Shown here: positions 10,808-20,952 of the stretch, in pieces
Layout of the letters: each line of letters starts with the position of its first letter
Numbering within the stretch: position 1 is the first letter of the stretch
Source of the DNA: Chara braunii
Taxonomy: Eukaryota > Streptophyta > Charophyceae > Charales > Characeae
Direction of reading: 5' to 3'
Length of the DNA: 53,226 bases
NCBI GenBank assembly: GCA_003427395.1
Contig: BFEA01000162.1
Location: 2,573,754 to 2,626,979, forward strand
Position numbers and translations under genes: made by a program
The notes under the pieces: generated by a model
Database searches by the model: none
Told to the model about the DNA's origin: nothing
The model's input: the letters and a program-made list of their open reading frames with translations, nothing else

Positions 10808-10934
10808 CTGTCTGAGTGCTGGGTGGCTTGAGTGTGTGTGTGACCCATGCCTGTCTGAGTGTTGGTTGGCTTGGGTGTGTGTGTGACCGTGCCTGTCTGA
10901 GTGCTGGTTGGCATGAGTATGTGTGTGGCCCGTC
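10808..10934 (+). repeat. Three 42-43 bp tandem repeats inside the LTR
   Basis: Units start at 10,808, 10,851 and 10,893, each beginning CTGTCTGAGTG and containing GTTGGCTTG-type and GTGTGTGTG text. The 3' LTR carries the same array near 19,127-19,250. Arrays in this position are often enhancer-like in LTRs; that role is inference here. Confidence 0.8.
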
Positions 10935-11508
10935 AGGGCACTTGCTCGTTTGTTGGGTCCTCAGGGCCGGTACTTACCTGTGGCCGTGACATTAGGGGGT
11001 TGCAGAGGGGAAAAGCACTCAAGTAGTGGGTAGGCCGGTACCGCAGCCGGAAGGGGTAGATGTGCAGGTACCGGAGGCCGAGCAGAAGAAGACAAAAGTG
11101 GCATTTTTAGAGGCCCGGTAGTGTAGGCTAGGTCTAGGCGGGTACCAGTCTGAGTCTAGGGCCTGCACGGGCAATATCAGAGTCTGCAATGGTGTTTCCC
11201 TCCAAAAAGGAGGAGGTACCGGTTGTTTGGAAGGCCAAGCGGCCTGGAAGTCACCGCCCGAGAGGCAAAGCAGGCCGCTATATCTTCGGGCCGGGCGGAG
11301 AGTCCGGCTTTATTTTCGGTGTGCAAGTTTGGCGACACACTGGTGGAGCGCTGGCTGGAGCAGCGCTATGCCGGAGCAGCGCTGCTGGGGAGGAAGGAGA
11401 AGGACAGGAGGGAGGAAGAAGGAAGGAAGGGGGAGGAGCGCCAGGGGTACTTACCTGGCTATGGTGGCAGCCATCTTCATCACCTTGGTGGGCGCTGCAG
11501 CAGGGAGT

Positions 11509-11543
11509 NNNNNNNNNNNNNNNNNNNNNNNNNNNNNNNNNNN
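11509..11543. other. Assembly gap (35 N)
   Basis: In the 3' LTR the same position (after GCAGGGAGT, before CACCAAG) holds only 19 bases, so the gap length is probably an estimate and the true 5' LTR is about 16 bp shorter. Confidence 0.9.
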
Positions 11544-11998
11544 CACCAAGAAGCTTCAAGGCAGGGTCAGGCATGGCGGCCTGAGCTAGAGCAGCCATAG
11601 CTGCTTTGGGTTGTCCTTTGGGCATCTGGGCAAGGCCTAGTAGTCCGCCATAGCATCGGCCTATGAGAGTGAAGAGTGGGAGAGGCGGCCATGGCTATGG
11701 TGGACCTCAAGTGATACCTGGACTTGGGCATTGATTCTGGATCAGCCATTCAACATTGTATTACTATTTCATGTATGAATAAGAGAAGGGGGAGATAAGG
11801 AGGAGGAGNTTGTTGGGCGAAGAAGAAGAGCCTTGTCATTTGTCTATGCTGGTGTACATCATCTTCTTCTTCTTTCTTACTTATTCTTCTTCTTCTAATC
11901 ATCTCTCTTCTCTCAAGTTCATTCATTTCTTTCTGCAATTCGGCGGCATTGTACTATCTGATGGATGTGTACCTCGAAATTGGCCAGGATCATAACAT

Positions 11999-12010
11999 TG
12001 GTATCAGAGC
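11999..12010 (+). other. Primer-binding site, initiator-Met tRNA
   Basis: TGGTATCAGAGC lies one base after the 5' LTR end. It is the reverse complement of the 3' end of plant initiator methionine tRNA, the usual primer of plant LTR retrotransposons. It fixes element orientation and the LTR boundary. Confidence 0.9.
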
Positions 12011-13544
12011 GGATTCTACTTGCTGGTGAGAGTTGACTTTGCTGCCCTAACCCTAACCTAAGTGGTTGAGGGCAACACTTAGGGTTAGGGTTGGTTGGTT
12101 AAGGGAAGTGNGGCAGCGTGGCTAAGGGAAGCTGCCCCCACCTGGTTAGGTCACGTGGGGTCGACATTGAACCTAACCAGGTTGCTTGAGAGTGAGATTA
12201 GGGTGGCGAGACATTTCGAGGAGACTTCAAGCGGCAATTTGAGAGAGGCGACAGTGAGAGGCATTCGCACCTGGAATCTGGTTCAAGGGAGACACTTGGC
12301 AACTTAAGGGCTGCCCTCAAGTAGGCGAGCTTGAGGGTCAACGGCCACTCAGCATCTACGGACTGCAACTTGCTACTTTGTTCTTCAGCATTGACGGGGG
12401 ATCCGGCGTTGCACTTTGGTGTTGGAGTCAAACCCTCCTAGGAGATAGGACACTAGTGTAGGGGTAGCGTTACCGGGGTCAGGAGGACCACATGAGAGGG
12501 GGGTGAGTTCTATTCATCTCGAAGCTCAAGGCCACCCAGGTAAGTGTCGTGCACCTACGGGATGCCCATGTATGCGTGTATGGTATTGATTGTCCTGCTG
12601 GGGTACTCTGGGTTTCTTTTCCTACTCCTCTATGGTCTTGATGGTGTGATTGAATGCATGTGAGCTACCTACTCACCTCATGGATGGAAAATGAAGTATC
12701 TTGATTTAAATGCCGAGTCTTTCTACAGTGCTTTGTCTTTTCATCTCTGAACGATTGTAGTCTGTAGGTTCTGCTAAAAGTTGAAATTTCGTTTTTCAGT
12801 GCAGTAGACTGAGTAGAGTTGAACTAAGTCCATGTGGAACTCCTCTTGGTTGGGACCTGGTTGTGACCTATGTGGGACCTCAGGGACCCAACGGGACCGA
12901 CCCAAACAAGGAGAGCCTTTGGACCCAAATCGGTTAGGCATTGGCCGCTTGTCTTCTTGGCTAGGATACGGAGTTCATTCTTCTTGGATTAGGACACCCA
13001 TTGTCGAGGGGATCTCGACTGAGACGTTTCGCATGTCTTTTGGTTGCATTGTCCGTGGCTTGACTCACACTTTGTACACCACTCAATTCTCCTTTGTTGC
13101 ATATAGTCACTCGTTGTCTGATTTGCTGTACGGTCAGGGAGCTGGTCACACTGGACTCGAGAGGACCTCGTATGCAGTCTGATCAGACTGGGTCGCTGGA
13201 TCAGACCTCTCGTTTGAACTTGTTCGTTTTTCTTTGGTTTGCTGCTCTCTACTTCCAAATGAAATGCCGCTTCGGCTAGGAGTTCTACCTTCTCTTCTCT
13301 GAGCTTTTCAATCTGTTTCTCTTAGTTCATTTCCGATGCTTGTGGAGACTCGCAACCAAAAAGAAGAGAGAGAGAGGAGGGAGCGAGAAAAGGGAGAAAG
13401 GGAAAGTGACCGTCTGAAGTGGGCAAGGACGGGGAAAAGGAGTGTTCGTCCAAGTGAGAGGGGAGTGAACCTCTTGAGAGTCTAATTGATTCCTTTGCTG
13501 ATTGGCGACTCTCAGACCCACCTGTCAATACTAACGGTCCAAAA
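12011..13544 (+). other. Untranslated leader of family B element, with telomere-like hairpin
   Basis: About 1.5 kb separates PBS and gag, and no conserved frame is seen. At 12,045-12,064 CCCTAACCCTAACCTAAGTG can pair with 12,076-12,092 (CACTTAGGGTTAGGGTT) to give a stem of about 16 bp with one bulge and an 11-nt loop. Hairpins near the PBS often serve packaging or dimerisation; that is inference. Confidence 0.6.
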
Positions 13545-15104
13545 ATGGCTCAGCCAACTTCAGTGCAATGGCGGGCCTTGTTAGATGCAGCCAGTGATGC
13601 GAAAAAACCATATCTACAAGCATTCCTAGGTAGTGCAACCAAAAGGGAACAGGAGGCAGAGAAGGAGAGGAAGGAGTCATTGCTGAAAAGACAGGTGGCC
13701 ATCTTAGAGACTGTTCCCTCACTGACTGAGGAGCAGTGTGGGAAACAGTTGCAGTCTATACTCAGCGCCCTTGTTCAAGTCGAGAATCTTGAAGATCATA
13801 CCACTCAGATCGCTGAAGTCCTCGCAAAGTTGCGAACACTTCAAGATCATCTGACTGATATGACCCGCAAGTACCATGAACTGACAAAGGAGGTGGCCGA
13901 GCTGCGACAAGCCCAAGTGGCCAATCCTTTTCCTCTACCCCCTGGATCTGAAGCTGCAATTGAAACTACCTATGCCTCTCTTACCGTATCTTCTTCCTTG
14001 AATGTGATGGCAACCCCCTCGGGACCTGCAACAGGTGCAGATTCCGCTGTTGCCGTGACAAGCAACGAGGCTGGAAATTCTGCAACTGGTGCAGCCCCAA
14101 GATTGGAACCAGCGGGAGCTGGTCCCAGCCACGCCGGTCCCTGTGTGGACCGAAAGGCGGTTCAAATACCGTCTAAGTATGACGGCAAAGAAGACATCAA
14201 ATCCTTGATCAACTCCATGAGGGCATACCTCGAGGTTCTGGGGACTCAACCTGAGACCCAGTCCGTGATCATGGGAATGAATGTTGAGCCGGTCGTGCGG
14301 GGCTTCTTAGAGGTCCAAGCTATGCGAGCTGGGATTCCCAAAATAGAATTAACAAGGTGGCTTAAGACCACCCCGGTTGCCTCCCTTGAGGAACTCCTCA
14401 TTTCACAATACCTGGATCCACACGCTGCAACAAGGGCAAGAATCCAACTTGACAAAATCAAGCGCAGCAAGTGGACAGGCTCCATGAAAAGCCTGCAGAC
14501 TTACCTTAGCAAGATGTTCGCTACACCCGGCTTGGAACTGACCGCTCAATCTTGCTTGGATGTGGTCAAAGGTGCGGTTCCCACCAACATTTCTAATCGC
14601 CTAGGCAGGGACTTCATTGGTTACACTGACTGGTTCACCTTAATGAAGGACATAGTCAATCTTGAGGCTGTAGACCTCGTCACCACAGCAGGCAGCAAAA
14701 AGCCCATGGGCCGCAGGCGGTTCAAAGGCAGCAACCGTTCTGTTGTGCATGACTTGCTGGAGGTTGAAGAAGAAGCCGATGTAGAGGACCCCACTCTCGG
14801 TGACGACCAAGAACAGGACCCTGATACAGCTTGTTCTTCGGCCCATGAGTCTGCCGCAAACCACGAATAAGAAAAATTTACTGCCTTCAAAAAGACTGCC
14901 AATACAAAGGGGCCGAATCGGAGTACAGGGAAGAACTATGTTCAACTTCCCAAGGGAGTCAAGATCCCACCTAAACCTTGGGTCGACCTTACTGAAAATG
15001 ACTGGTGGGGTAAACTCAAGAAGGGGGTATGCCTGCATTGCCAAAAACCAAACCATAAGGTACAATATTGTTATAGGCTGCAGGGAAACCAGAACCGGGC
15101 GTAG
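13545..15104 (+). pseudogene. Family B gag polyprotein with one in-frame stop
   Basis: Starts at ATG 13,545 (MAQPTSVQWRALLDAA) and runs in one frame to TAG 15,102-15,104, about 519 codons. A single TAA at 14,868-14,870 interrupts it; copy 1 has a Glu codon there. Residues ~25-125 are Lys/Glu/Leu-rich and look coiled-coil. An Ala/Gly/Pro/Thr linker follows, then a capsid-like region from about residue 205 (VQIPSKYDGKEDIKSLI, LEELLISQYLD). The nucleocapsid zinc knuckle CLHCQKPNHKVQYC at about 15,030-15,071 fits CX2CX4HX4C. Gag coats and packages element RNA in cytoplasmic particles. Pol follows in the -1 frame. Only the stop prevents a full-length product; readthrough cannot be judged. Confidence 0.9.
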
Positions 15105-15142
15105 AGTCAACTTCAGCAAACTCTACAACAGGGGAGACTGAA
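15083..15142 (+). promoter_or_regulatory. Putative -1 ribosomal frameshift signal (GGGAAAC plus pseudoknot)
   Basis: The heptamer G_GGA_AAC at 15,083-15,089 is in the correct X_XXY_YYZ register with gag codons, 12 bases before the gag stop. The -1 frame is open from 15,077 (after a TAG at 15,074) and leads straight into pol. Downstream, GTAGAGT (15,101-15,107) can pair with ACTCTAC (15,120-15,126), and loop bases TTCAG (15,112-15,116) with CTGAA (15,138-15,142), an H-type pseudoknot. The 11-nt spacer is slightly long. GGGAAAC is a known slippery heptamer, as in the gag-pro junction of simian type D retroviruses. Confidence 0.65.
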
Positions 15143-15856
15143 TCTGATGCAAATCAGCAGTCCTCCCTTGAAGCCCAATCATCTGCTGAACACAAGGCTG
15201 AGGTGAGTAACGTTTTGTATGTCGAGCCTTGGGAGGAGTCCGGGACGGTAAATTTTCACTACCACTTAGAGCATTGGGCTGAGATGAAACAGCAGTGTGC
15301 CCAGGGGACAGTGAAGTTGATATTCTTCAAACTTCTCATAAACCACCGCTATCTCCGTGTTCTGGTTGACTGTGGTGCCACGGCTAACTTTATGTCACCT
15401 CACGGGATACGCAAAGTGGGCTTGGGGATGAAGCAAGTGGCCTTGCAGAACCCTTGCCGAACCTAAGTTGGCAACAAAGAGGTTGTCTCTTCTACTCATG
15501 CAGTCAAAGGTGTGCGCACTACCTTTGACATGGACAAAACTGTCACCCACGCGTTAAACTTCTATGTCCTTTTGACAAGTGCCCCTTCGACGCTGCCCTT
15601 GGCTTGGGCTGGCTGCAGTCCCAATGCGAATGGAGCAAGTGGAAGGAGTCACTTTTCATGGTCAAAGATGCTCGAGGGAACGAGCTTCCTGTCCTTTCGG
15701 ATGAGAAGCACGAGTCCCCAGTGACTTTTCTGAATGCTATGAAGTTCTGCAAGAAATGACGCAAGCACAAGGAGGAAGAACAATTGTATGTTGCCTTTGT
15801 TCATCCTACCCATGTGCCATCTACTTTTGTGGTTAATACCACTACTACTTCGATAA
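15101..15856 (+). pseudogene. Family B aspartic protease region of pol
   Basis: Read in the -1 frame from gag (VESTSANSTTGETES at 15,101). The protease cleaves Gag-Pol. The catalytic motif VLVDCGATANFM is intact at about 15,360-15,395; it has Cys after Asp where many families have Ser or Thr. TAA at 15,464-15,466 interrupts it. The frame resumes (THAVKGVRTTFDMDKTV), then a frameshift at about 15,571 moves the second motif PFDAALGLGWL out of frame. A TGA at 15,757-15,759 and loss of frame near 15,850 follow. The order, with reverse transcriptase next, is normal for Ty3/gypsy. The protein is not producible as it stands. Confidence 0.85.
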
Positions 15857-17400
15857 GTGATCCTACTTCTAGTACTTACTTCTAGCACCTCTATTTCTCT
15901 ACCCTCTAATGGTCCAAATGATCCTACTTCAGATTCGGTCGTCTCTATCCGCGACCTGCGACCGGATCTAGGCGATCCCTTTTCGGATCCCCCACCCCCA
16001 CCAGACATCCAAAACCTCCTCGATCGGTTTCCGGAAGTTCTGGCCGAGCCACGTGGAGTTCCCACGCGATCGGTCTGACACACCATCGAGTTGGTTGAAG
16101 ATGTTGTTCCTCCAAAGGGCTGCGTATACCGAATGGGACCTGGCGAGTTGGAGGAACTTCGACGACAGATTGATGAGATGATTGACTAGGGGTGGATCAA
16201 GCCTAGCGAATCTGAATTTGGTGCTCTTGTGTTGTTTGTTCCAAAGAAAGGAGGCAAACTCCGTATGTGTATTGACTATCGCGGTCTAAACCGCATCACA
16301 AGAAAAAATGTCTATCCATTGCCTCGTATAGATAACTCGCTTGATGCCGCAGGTGGGTGCAAGGTCTTCTCTAAGATCGATCTGAAGTCTGGCTACCACC
16401 AGATTGAAGTCGATCCCGCGGACCAGCACAAGACTACATTCAAAACACGCGATGAGCTTTACGAGTTTACCGTAATGCCCTTCGGTCTAACGAACGCACC
16501 AGCCACCTTCCAAAGCCTCATGGACAAGGTCCTCCGCGAACAGATTGGCCGGTTCGTGGTGGTCTACCTCGATGACATACTAATCTTCAGCAAGTCCATG
16601 GAGGAACACCTCAAACACCTTGAGGAAGTACTGAACCTCCTCAAGAAAACGCAACTCCATCTCAACTTAGAGACATCTGAGTTTGGGAAGGATAGCGTCA
16701 TCTATCTTGGGCATCGGTTGTCTGCTACAGGCCTGGAGCCTGAGGCAACCAAGGTTGAGGTCATACACAATTGGCCTCAGCCCGTGCACATTCGCGAACT
16801 GCGTTCTTTTCTTGGCCTCGCATCATACTATCGGAAGTTTGTGCCCCGCTTCTCTATTGTTGCTCATCCATTGTCACGGTTGACCAGTAAAAATGTTCCC
16901 TATTTTTGGGACGTCGCGTGCACGAATGCCTTCCAAGCTTTAAAGGAAGCATTGGTATGTCACCCAGTATTCCGCATTGCAGATCCCAAACTGACGTTCG
17001 TAGTCACTACAGATGCGAGCCAGTACGAAATCGGCGCAGTGCTGAAACAAGACGACGACGATGGCTTGCGGCCACTCGAATACTACTGCAAACGCATGCC
17101 CAGCGTAAAGGTTGCCACTTCCACCTACATGCACGAGCTCTATGCTTTGCGTATGGCGTTGGACCATTGGAAACACCATCTTTTGGGACGCCACTTCAAA
17201 GTCTTCTCAGATCATGAGACTCTGAAGTAGATCAAACAGCAAACTACCCTGTCCCCTACCTTGCTTCGCTGGTTCCATGAGATTGACATTTTTGATTTTG
17301 AGTTAAGACAAAAAAGGTTGTTATAATCGAGTCGCTGACGCATTGTCACACCACCCTGAGTACATGACTTGCCTTGTGAAATCCTACGACCTCCGAAAGA
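15857..17400 (+). pseudogene. Family B reverse transcriptase and RNase H
   Basis: A linker with PDIQNLLDRFPEVLAE leads into RT. TGA at 16,076-16,078 and TAG at 16,187-16,189 break the fingers; from 16,229 to 17,230 the frame is open. Motifs in order: [42 protein letters not shown], catalytic YLDDILIFS (YLDD at 16,565-16,576), SFLGLASYYRKFV. RNase H follows with TTDASQYEIGAVL, HELYALRMALDHWKHHLLG and FSDHETLK. TAG at 17,228-17,230 replaces the expected Trp, and a base lost in the A run near 17,312 shifts the frame before NRVADALSHHPE. All polymerase catalytic residues are present; the breaks are few, suggesting moderately recent decay. Confidence 0.9.
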
Positions 17401-17449
17401 AATTGAAGGAGGAGCTCAATAGAGCAGACAACGAAGGATCTGAAACTTA

Positions 17450-18894
17450 GTCCCATCCTTGAGCGGCTGCGGGCTGATCCTAGTAGTCAGCCTGATTTTC
17501 ACGAGTATGGAGGACTGATTTTTCGTCGCTACGGGAACCACGACCGTTTGTGTGTGCCCAACCATGAGCCTCTTCGCACCCACTTTCTAGATTTGGCTCA
17601 TGGCCGGAGCGGACACTTCGACATGGCAAAAACGTACGCAAATTTGCCGAGACAGTTTGATTGGCCTGGCATGAAAGGGACTGCTGAAAAGTTTGTGGCT
17701 AATCTCAAGTCTATCAACGAATCAAACCATGCAGACAAAAGCCGATGGGGCTACTCACACCCCTACCCATTCCCGAAGGTCCCGGGGAGTCTGTCTCCAT
17801 CGACTTCACCGACATGGGAAAGGTAAGTAAGAACAGCTACTCACAGGTCATAGTGATTGTTGACCGATTCTCTAAGTTCCTCAACCTGATCCCTTTGTCG
17901 CCTCATGCCCCAACAAAACTAGTGATTCCTGAGTTCCAACAGAAGTACATTCTGCAGTTCGGAACCCTGAAAACTCTTGTGAGCGATCGGGATTCGCGCT
18001 TCACTAGTACTGAATGGAAGGACTTCACGTCTCAACTGGGGATCAGGTTGTGTATGACATCTGGCCGACACCCCGAAGCCAACGGTTTGGCTGAGGAGAT
18101 CAACCAGACTGTGTTTCAACTTCTTCGCGCTTTGATCATTCCGGATCAGGAAACTTGGGATGAAGAGTTGTATTCCGCTAAGGGGTTATACAACAATTCC
18201 GTCCACTCTGCCACCGGCATGACACCCAACAGACTGCATTACGGTTGGTAGATATGGAATCCGCTCTCTTACCTATTCCCTGAGCAACCAGCTGGTTTAA
18301 CGCCCGACAGACCTGGCTTCAGGGCCAAGTATGATCGCTTGCTCAAAGTTGCTATTGCAGCTATGACCAAGCGACAGCACGCCATGATCCATCATGCGAA
18401 CAAAAAGCGTCGACCGTCGGATATTCAAGTAGGAAGCTATGTCTGGGTCAAGATGTCTAAATTCTCAGAAGAAGAGGGTCTCATGCAAGCTTCTCCCACT
18501 CTACTATGGGCCCTGGGAAGTTTTGGATGTGATTGGTGAAGATCATTTTAGCCCTTCGTACGTCGTTGACGTGCCAGCCCATCTGCGCACATACCCCGTG
18601 TTCCACGCATCCAAACTATACCTCCACCGTGATGCTAAGACATTCGATTATCGCGAAGATATGATCCCTCGCGTGATCAAAGGCGGGCATGAGATAGACC
18701 GAATTAAACAACACGTAGGGAAGGGACGCAACAGGCAGTACCAGGTTCACTTTATGTATCATCCGTTAGATGATCTGTATTGGATTTCCAAGCAAGAACT
18801 ACTACGCAGCGCACCGGGCATTGTTAAAGCCTACGAGCGACAAATCGCCACTAACGCTACGCCTAAGATCTTTGCAAGGCTCACTGGGACATAG
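17450..18894 (+). pseudogene. Family B integrase with chromodomain-like C-terminus
   Basis: Integrase inserts element cDNA into chromosomes. The zinc-binding domain keeps both His (LAHGRSGHFD at about 17,600) but both Cys of the HHCC motif are lost in NLKSINES. The catalytic core from about 17,745 has the three acidic residues: Asp in SIDFTD, Asp in VSDRDSRF, and Glu in the HPEANGLAEEINQT region. TAG at 18,249-18,251 and a frameshift near 18,490 follow. The C-terminal part reads PLYYGPWEVLDVIG, DVPAHLRTYPVFHASKL (GPY/F-like region) and then EIDRIKQHVGKGRNRQYQVHF with YWISKQELLRSAP, a chromodomain-like tail (about 18,685-18,840) that in related elements targets histone marks. Confidence 0.85.
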
Positions 18895-18982
18895 TATTAT
18901 AGGAATCTCTTTGCCTTGCTTGCCTACGATGCGTTTGTCGAGGACTCAAAATGAGTTACTCGCTCGAAGGGACCTCGCTCTC

Positions 18983-18995
18983 GAGGGGGGAGTAG
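18983..18995 (+). other. Polypurine tract
   Basis: GAGGGGGGAGTAG directly precedes the 3' LTR. In LTR elements this RNase H-resistant primer starts plus-strand DNA synthesis. Confidence 0.85.
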
Positions 18996-20259
18996 TGTGA
19001 TGACCCGTCCAAACATGGACTGAAACGCACAGCTGATTTATGAGTTTTGCTCATAGACCGAATGCCTTGCTGAGTTTCCCGCCTGCTACTAAGTCTGTGT
19101 GTGCACGCTTGCTGGTTTGCATGTTTGTCTAAGTGCTGGTTGGCTTGAGTGTGTGTGTGACCATGCCTGTCTAAGTGTTGGTTGGCTTGGGTGTGTTTGT
19201 GACCGTGCCTGTTTGAGTGCTGGTTGGCATGAGTATGTGTGTGGCCCGTCAGGGCACTTGCTCATTCATTGGGCCCTCAGGGCCGGTACTTACCTGTGGC
19301 CGTGACATTGGGGGGTTGCAGCGGGGAAAAGCACTCAAGTAGCGGGTAGGCCGGTACCGCACCTGGAAGGGTTAGATATGCATGTACTGGAGGCCGAGCA
19401 GAAGAAGACAAAAGTGGCATTTTTAGAGGCCCGGTAGTGTAGGCTAGGTCCAAGCGGGTACCAGTCTGAGTCTAGGGCCTGCACGGGCAATATCAGAGTC
19501 TGCAATGATGTTTCCCTCCAAAAAGAGGAGGTACCGGTTGCTTGGAAGGCCAAGCGGCCTGGAAGTCACCGCCCGAGAGGCAAAGCAGACCGCTATATCT
19601 TCGGGCCGGGCGGAGAGTCCGGCCTCTTTTTCGGTGTGGAAGTTTGGCAACACACTGGTGGAGCTGGGAGGAAGGAGAAGGACAGGAGGGTGGAAGAAGG
19701 AAGGAAGGGGGAGGAGCGCCAGGGGTACTTACCTGGCTATGGTGGCAGCCATCTTCATCACCTTGGTGGGCGCTGCAGCAGGGAGTCCCCAACGGGGGAG
19801 AGCCACACCAAGAAGCTTCAAGGCAGGGTCAAGCATGGCAGCCTGAGCTAGAGCAGCCATAGCTGCTTTGGGTTGTCCTTTGGGCATCTGGGCAAGGCCT
19901 AGTAGTTCGCCATAGCCTCGGCCTATGAGAGTGAAGAGTGGGAGAGGCAGTCATGGCTATGGTGGACCTCAAGTGATACCTGCAGTAGAAGAGGACTCGG
20001 ACATTGATTCTAGATCAGCCATTCAACATTGTATTATTATTTCTTGTATGAATAAGAGAAGGGGGAGATAAGGAGGAGGAGGTTGTTGCGCGAAGAAGAA
20101 GAGCCTTGTCATTTGTCTATGCTGGTGTACATCATCTTCTTCTTCTTTCTTACTTCTTCTTCTTCTTCTAATCCTCTCTCTTCTCTCAAGTTCATTCATT
20201 TCTTTCTGCAATTGGGCAGCATTGTACTATCTATCCCGAAATTGGCCAGGCTCATAACA
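18996..20259 (+). mobile_element. 3' LTR of family B gypsy element
   Basis: Begins TGTGATGACCCGTCC, ends CTCATAACA, and is collinear with the 5' LTR over its full length with scattered substitutions and several indels. The divergence together with the coding breaks says the insertion is not recent. Followed by CAAC (20,260-20,263), matching the left flank. Frames inside it mirror the repetitive LTR sequence and are not genes. Confidence 0.9.
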
Positions 20260-20720
20260 CAACCTATACGCAAAATGCTCATCACTTCTCCCAACCTAAA
20301 TCTGATACGTCCAAACTGCTCATCACTTCTCCCGAGTCCCAACCTATATCGACTGTCCAAATCGGTTCCGATCATGTACTAAATAGGAAAATCGAACTGA
20401 CCAATTTTGTTTGATGATTGTCCAAATGAATTTTCGTTTGTCCAAAACGCTTCACCTTGATCCTAACTTACCTGGTCAAAGGAGTATTATTTGCTGCATT
20501 GCATTCTGTTTTAGACTACCATTTTCGCCCAGTCATTGTAGCTATGTTTGGGGCAATTTTCAGTCCATATGCAGTTGTAATGGTCGGGCGTTCTATTCCG
20601 GGGAAGACGGTAGATCAAGTAGGAGTAGAATTGTTTGTACGGGTCTGAGCTTATCTGCTGTTACCGCTTGACTACTTTCTGACATATCTGGACCGGATAA
20701 TCATTTTGTTTTTATTTATT
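20260..20720 (+). other. Right flank of family B insertion; diverged foldback copy
   Basis: Short related phrases (CGTCCAAACTG, TCATCACTTCTCCC) occur on both sides of the element, consistent with one interrupted locus. 20,463-20,485 is the inverted partner of 9559-9581. At 20,527-20,608 CGCCCAGTCATTGTAGCTAT and GCAGTTGTAATGGTCGGGCG form a diverged copy of the 6083-6181 hairpin, including the following TTCTATTCC-GGGGAAGAC text. Confidence 0.6.
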
Positions 20721-20952
20721 ATCAGAACCAGTTGGATGCCACGCTGCGGTAGGTCCCAGCGAGGACTATAGAGCAGATCGCATGCCACACATAGCTCATG
20801 ACTGAAGATAACAGTGAGGTTCACAAACTAGACCGGGACGATGGGAGGCTTACCCGTAGACAGGCACTAAGTCGGCCGACCACCTTCTTGGTTTTAGAAT
20901 CAGGAGAGGAAAGGAGACTATGGAGAGCAACCCATGAGAGGAGACGTTTCTA

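Larger units (their letters stand above)
10679..11997 (+). mobile_element. 5' LTR of family B gypsy element
   Basis: It begins TGTGATGACCCGTCC and ends CATAACA, followed after one base by the primer-binding site. It is collinear with the 3' LTR at 18,996-20,259. Differences include an extra ~28-bp GCTGGAGCAGCGC-type stretch near 11,350-11,380, missing AGTAGAAGAGG near 11,725, and an N run at 11,509-11,543. Three tandem repeats lie in its 5' part. An LTR supplies promoter and poly(A) functions; I cannot place the start site. Confidence 0.9.

Noticed and set aside
11189-11625. Overlapping frames through the N gap
   Set aside because: They lie in the LTR, include undefined bases, and repeat in the 3' LTR with frameshifts.
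12043-12093. True telomere remnant
   Set aside because: Only two to three telomere-like units on each side and they form a hairpin in an element leader; too short to call a telomere or interstitial array.
19099-19305. Cys-rich repetitive small protein
   Set aside because: It is the translation of the 42-bp tandem repeats in the family B LTR; the 5' LTR copy does not keep the frame.
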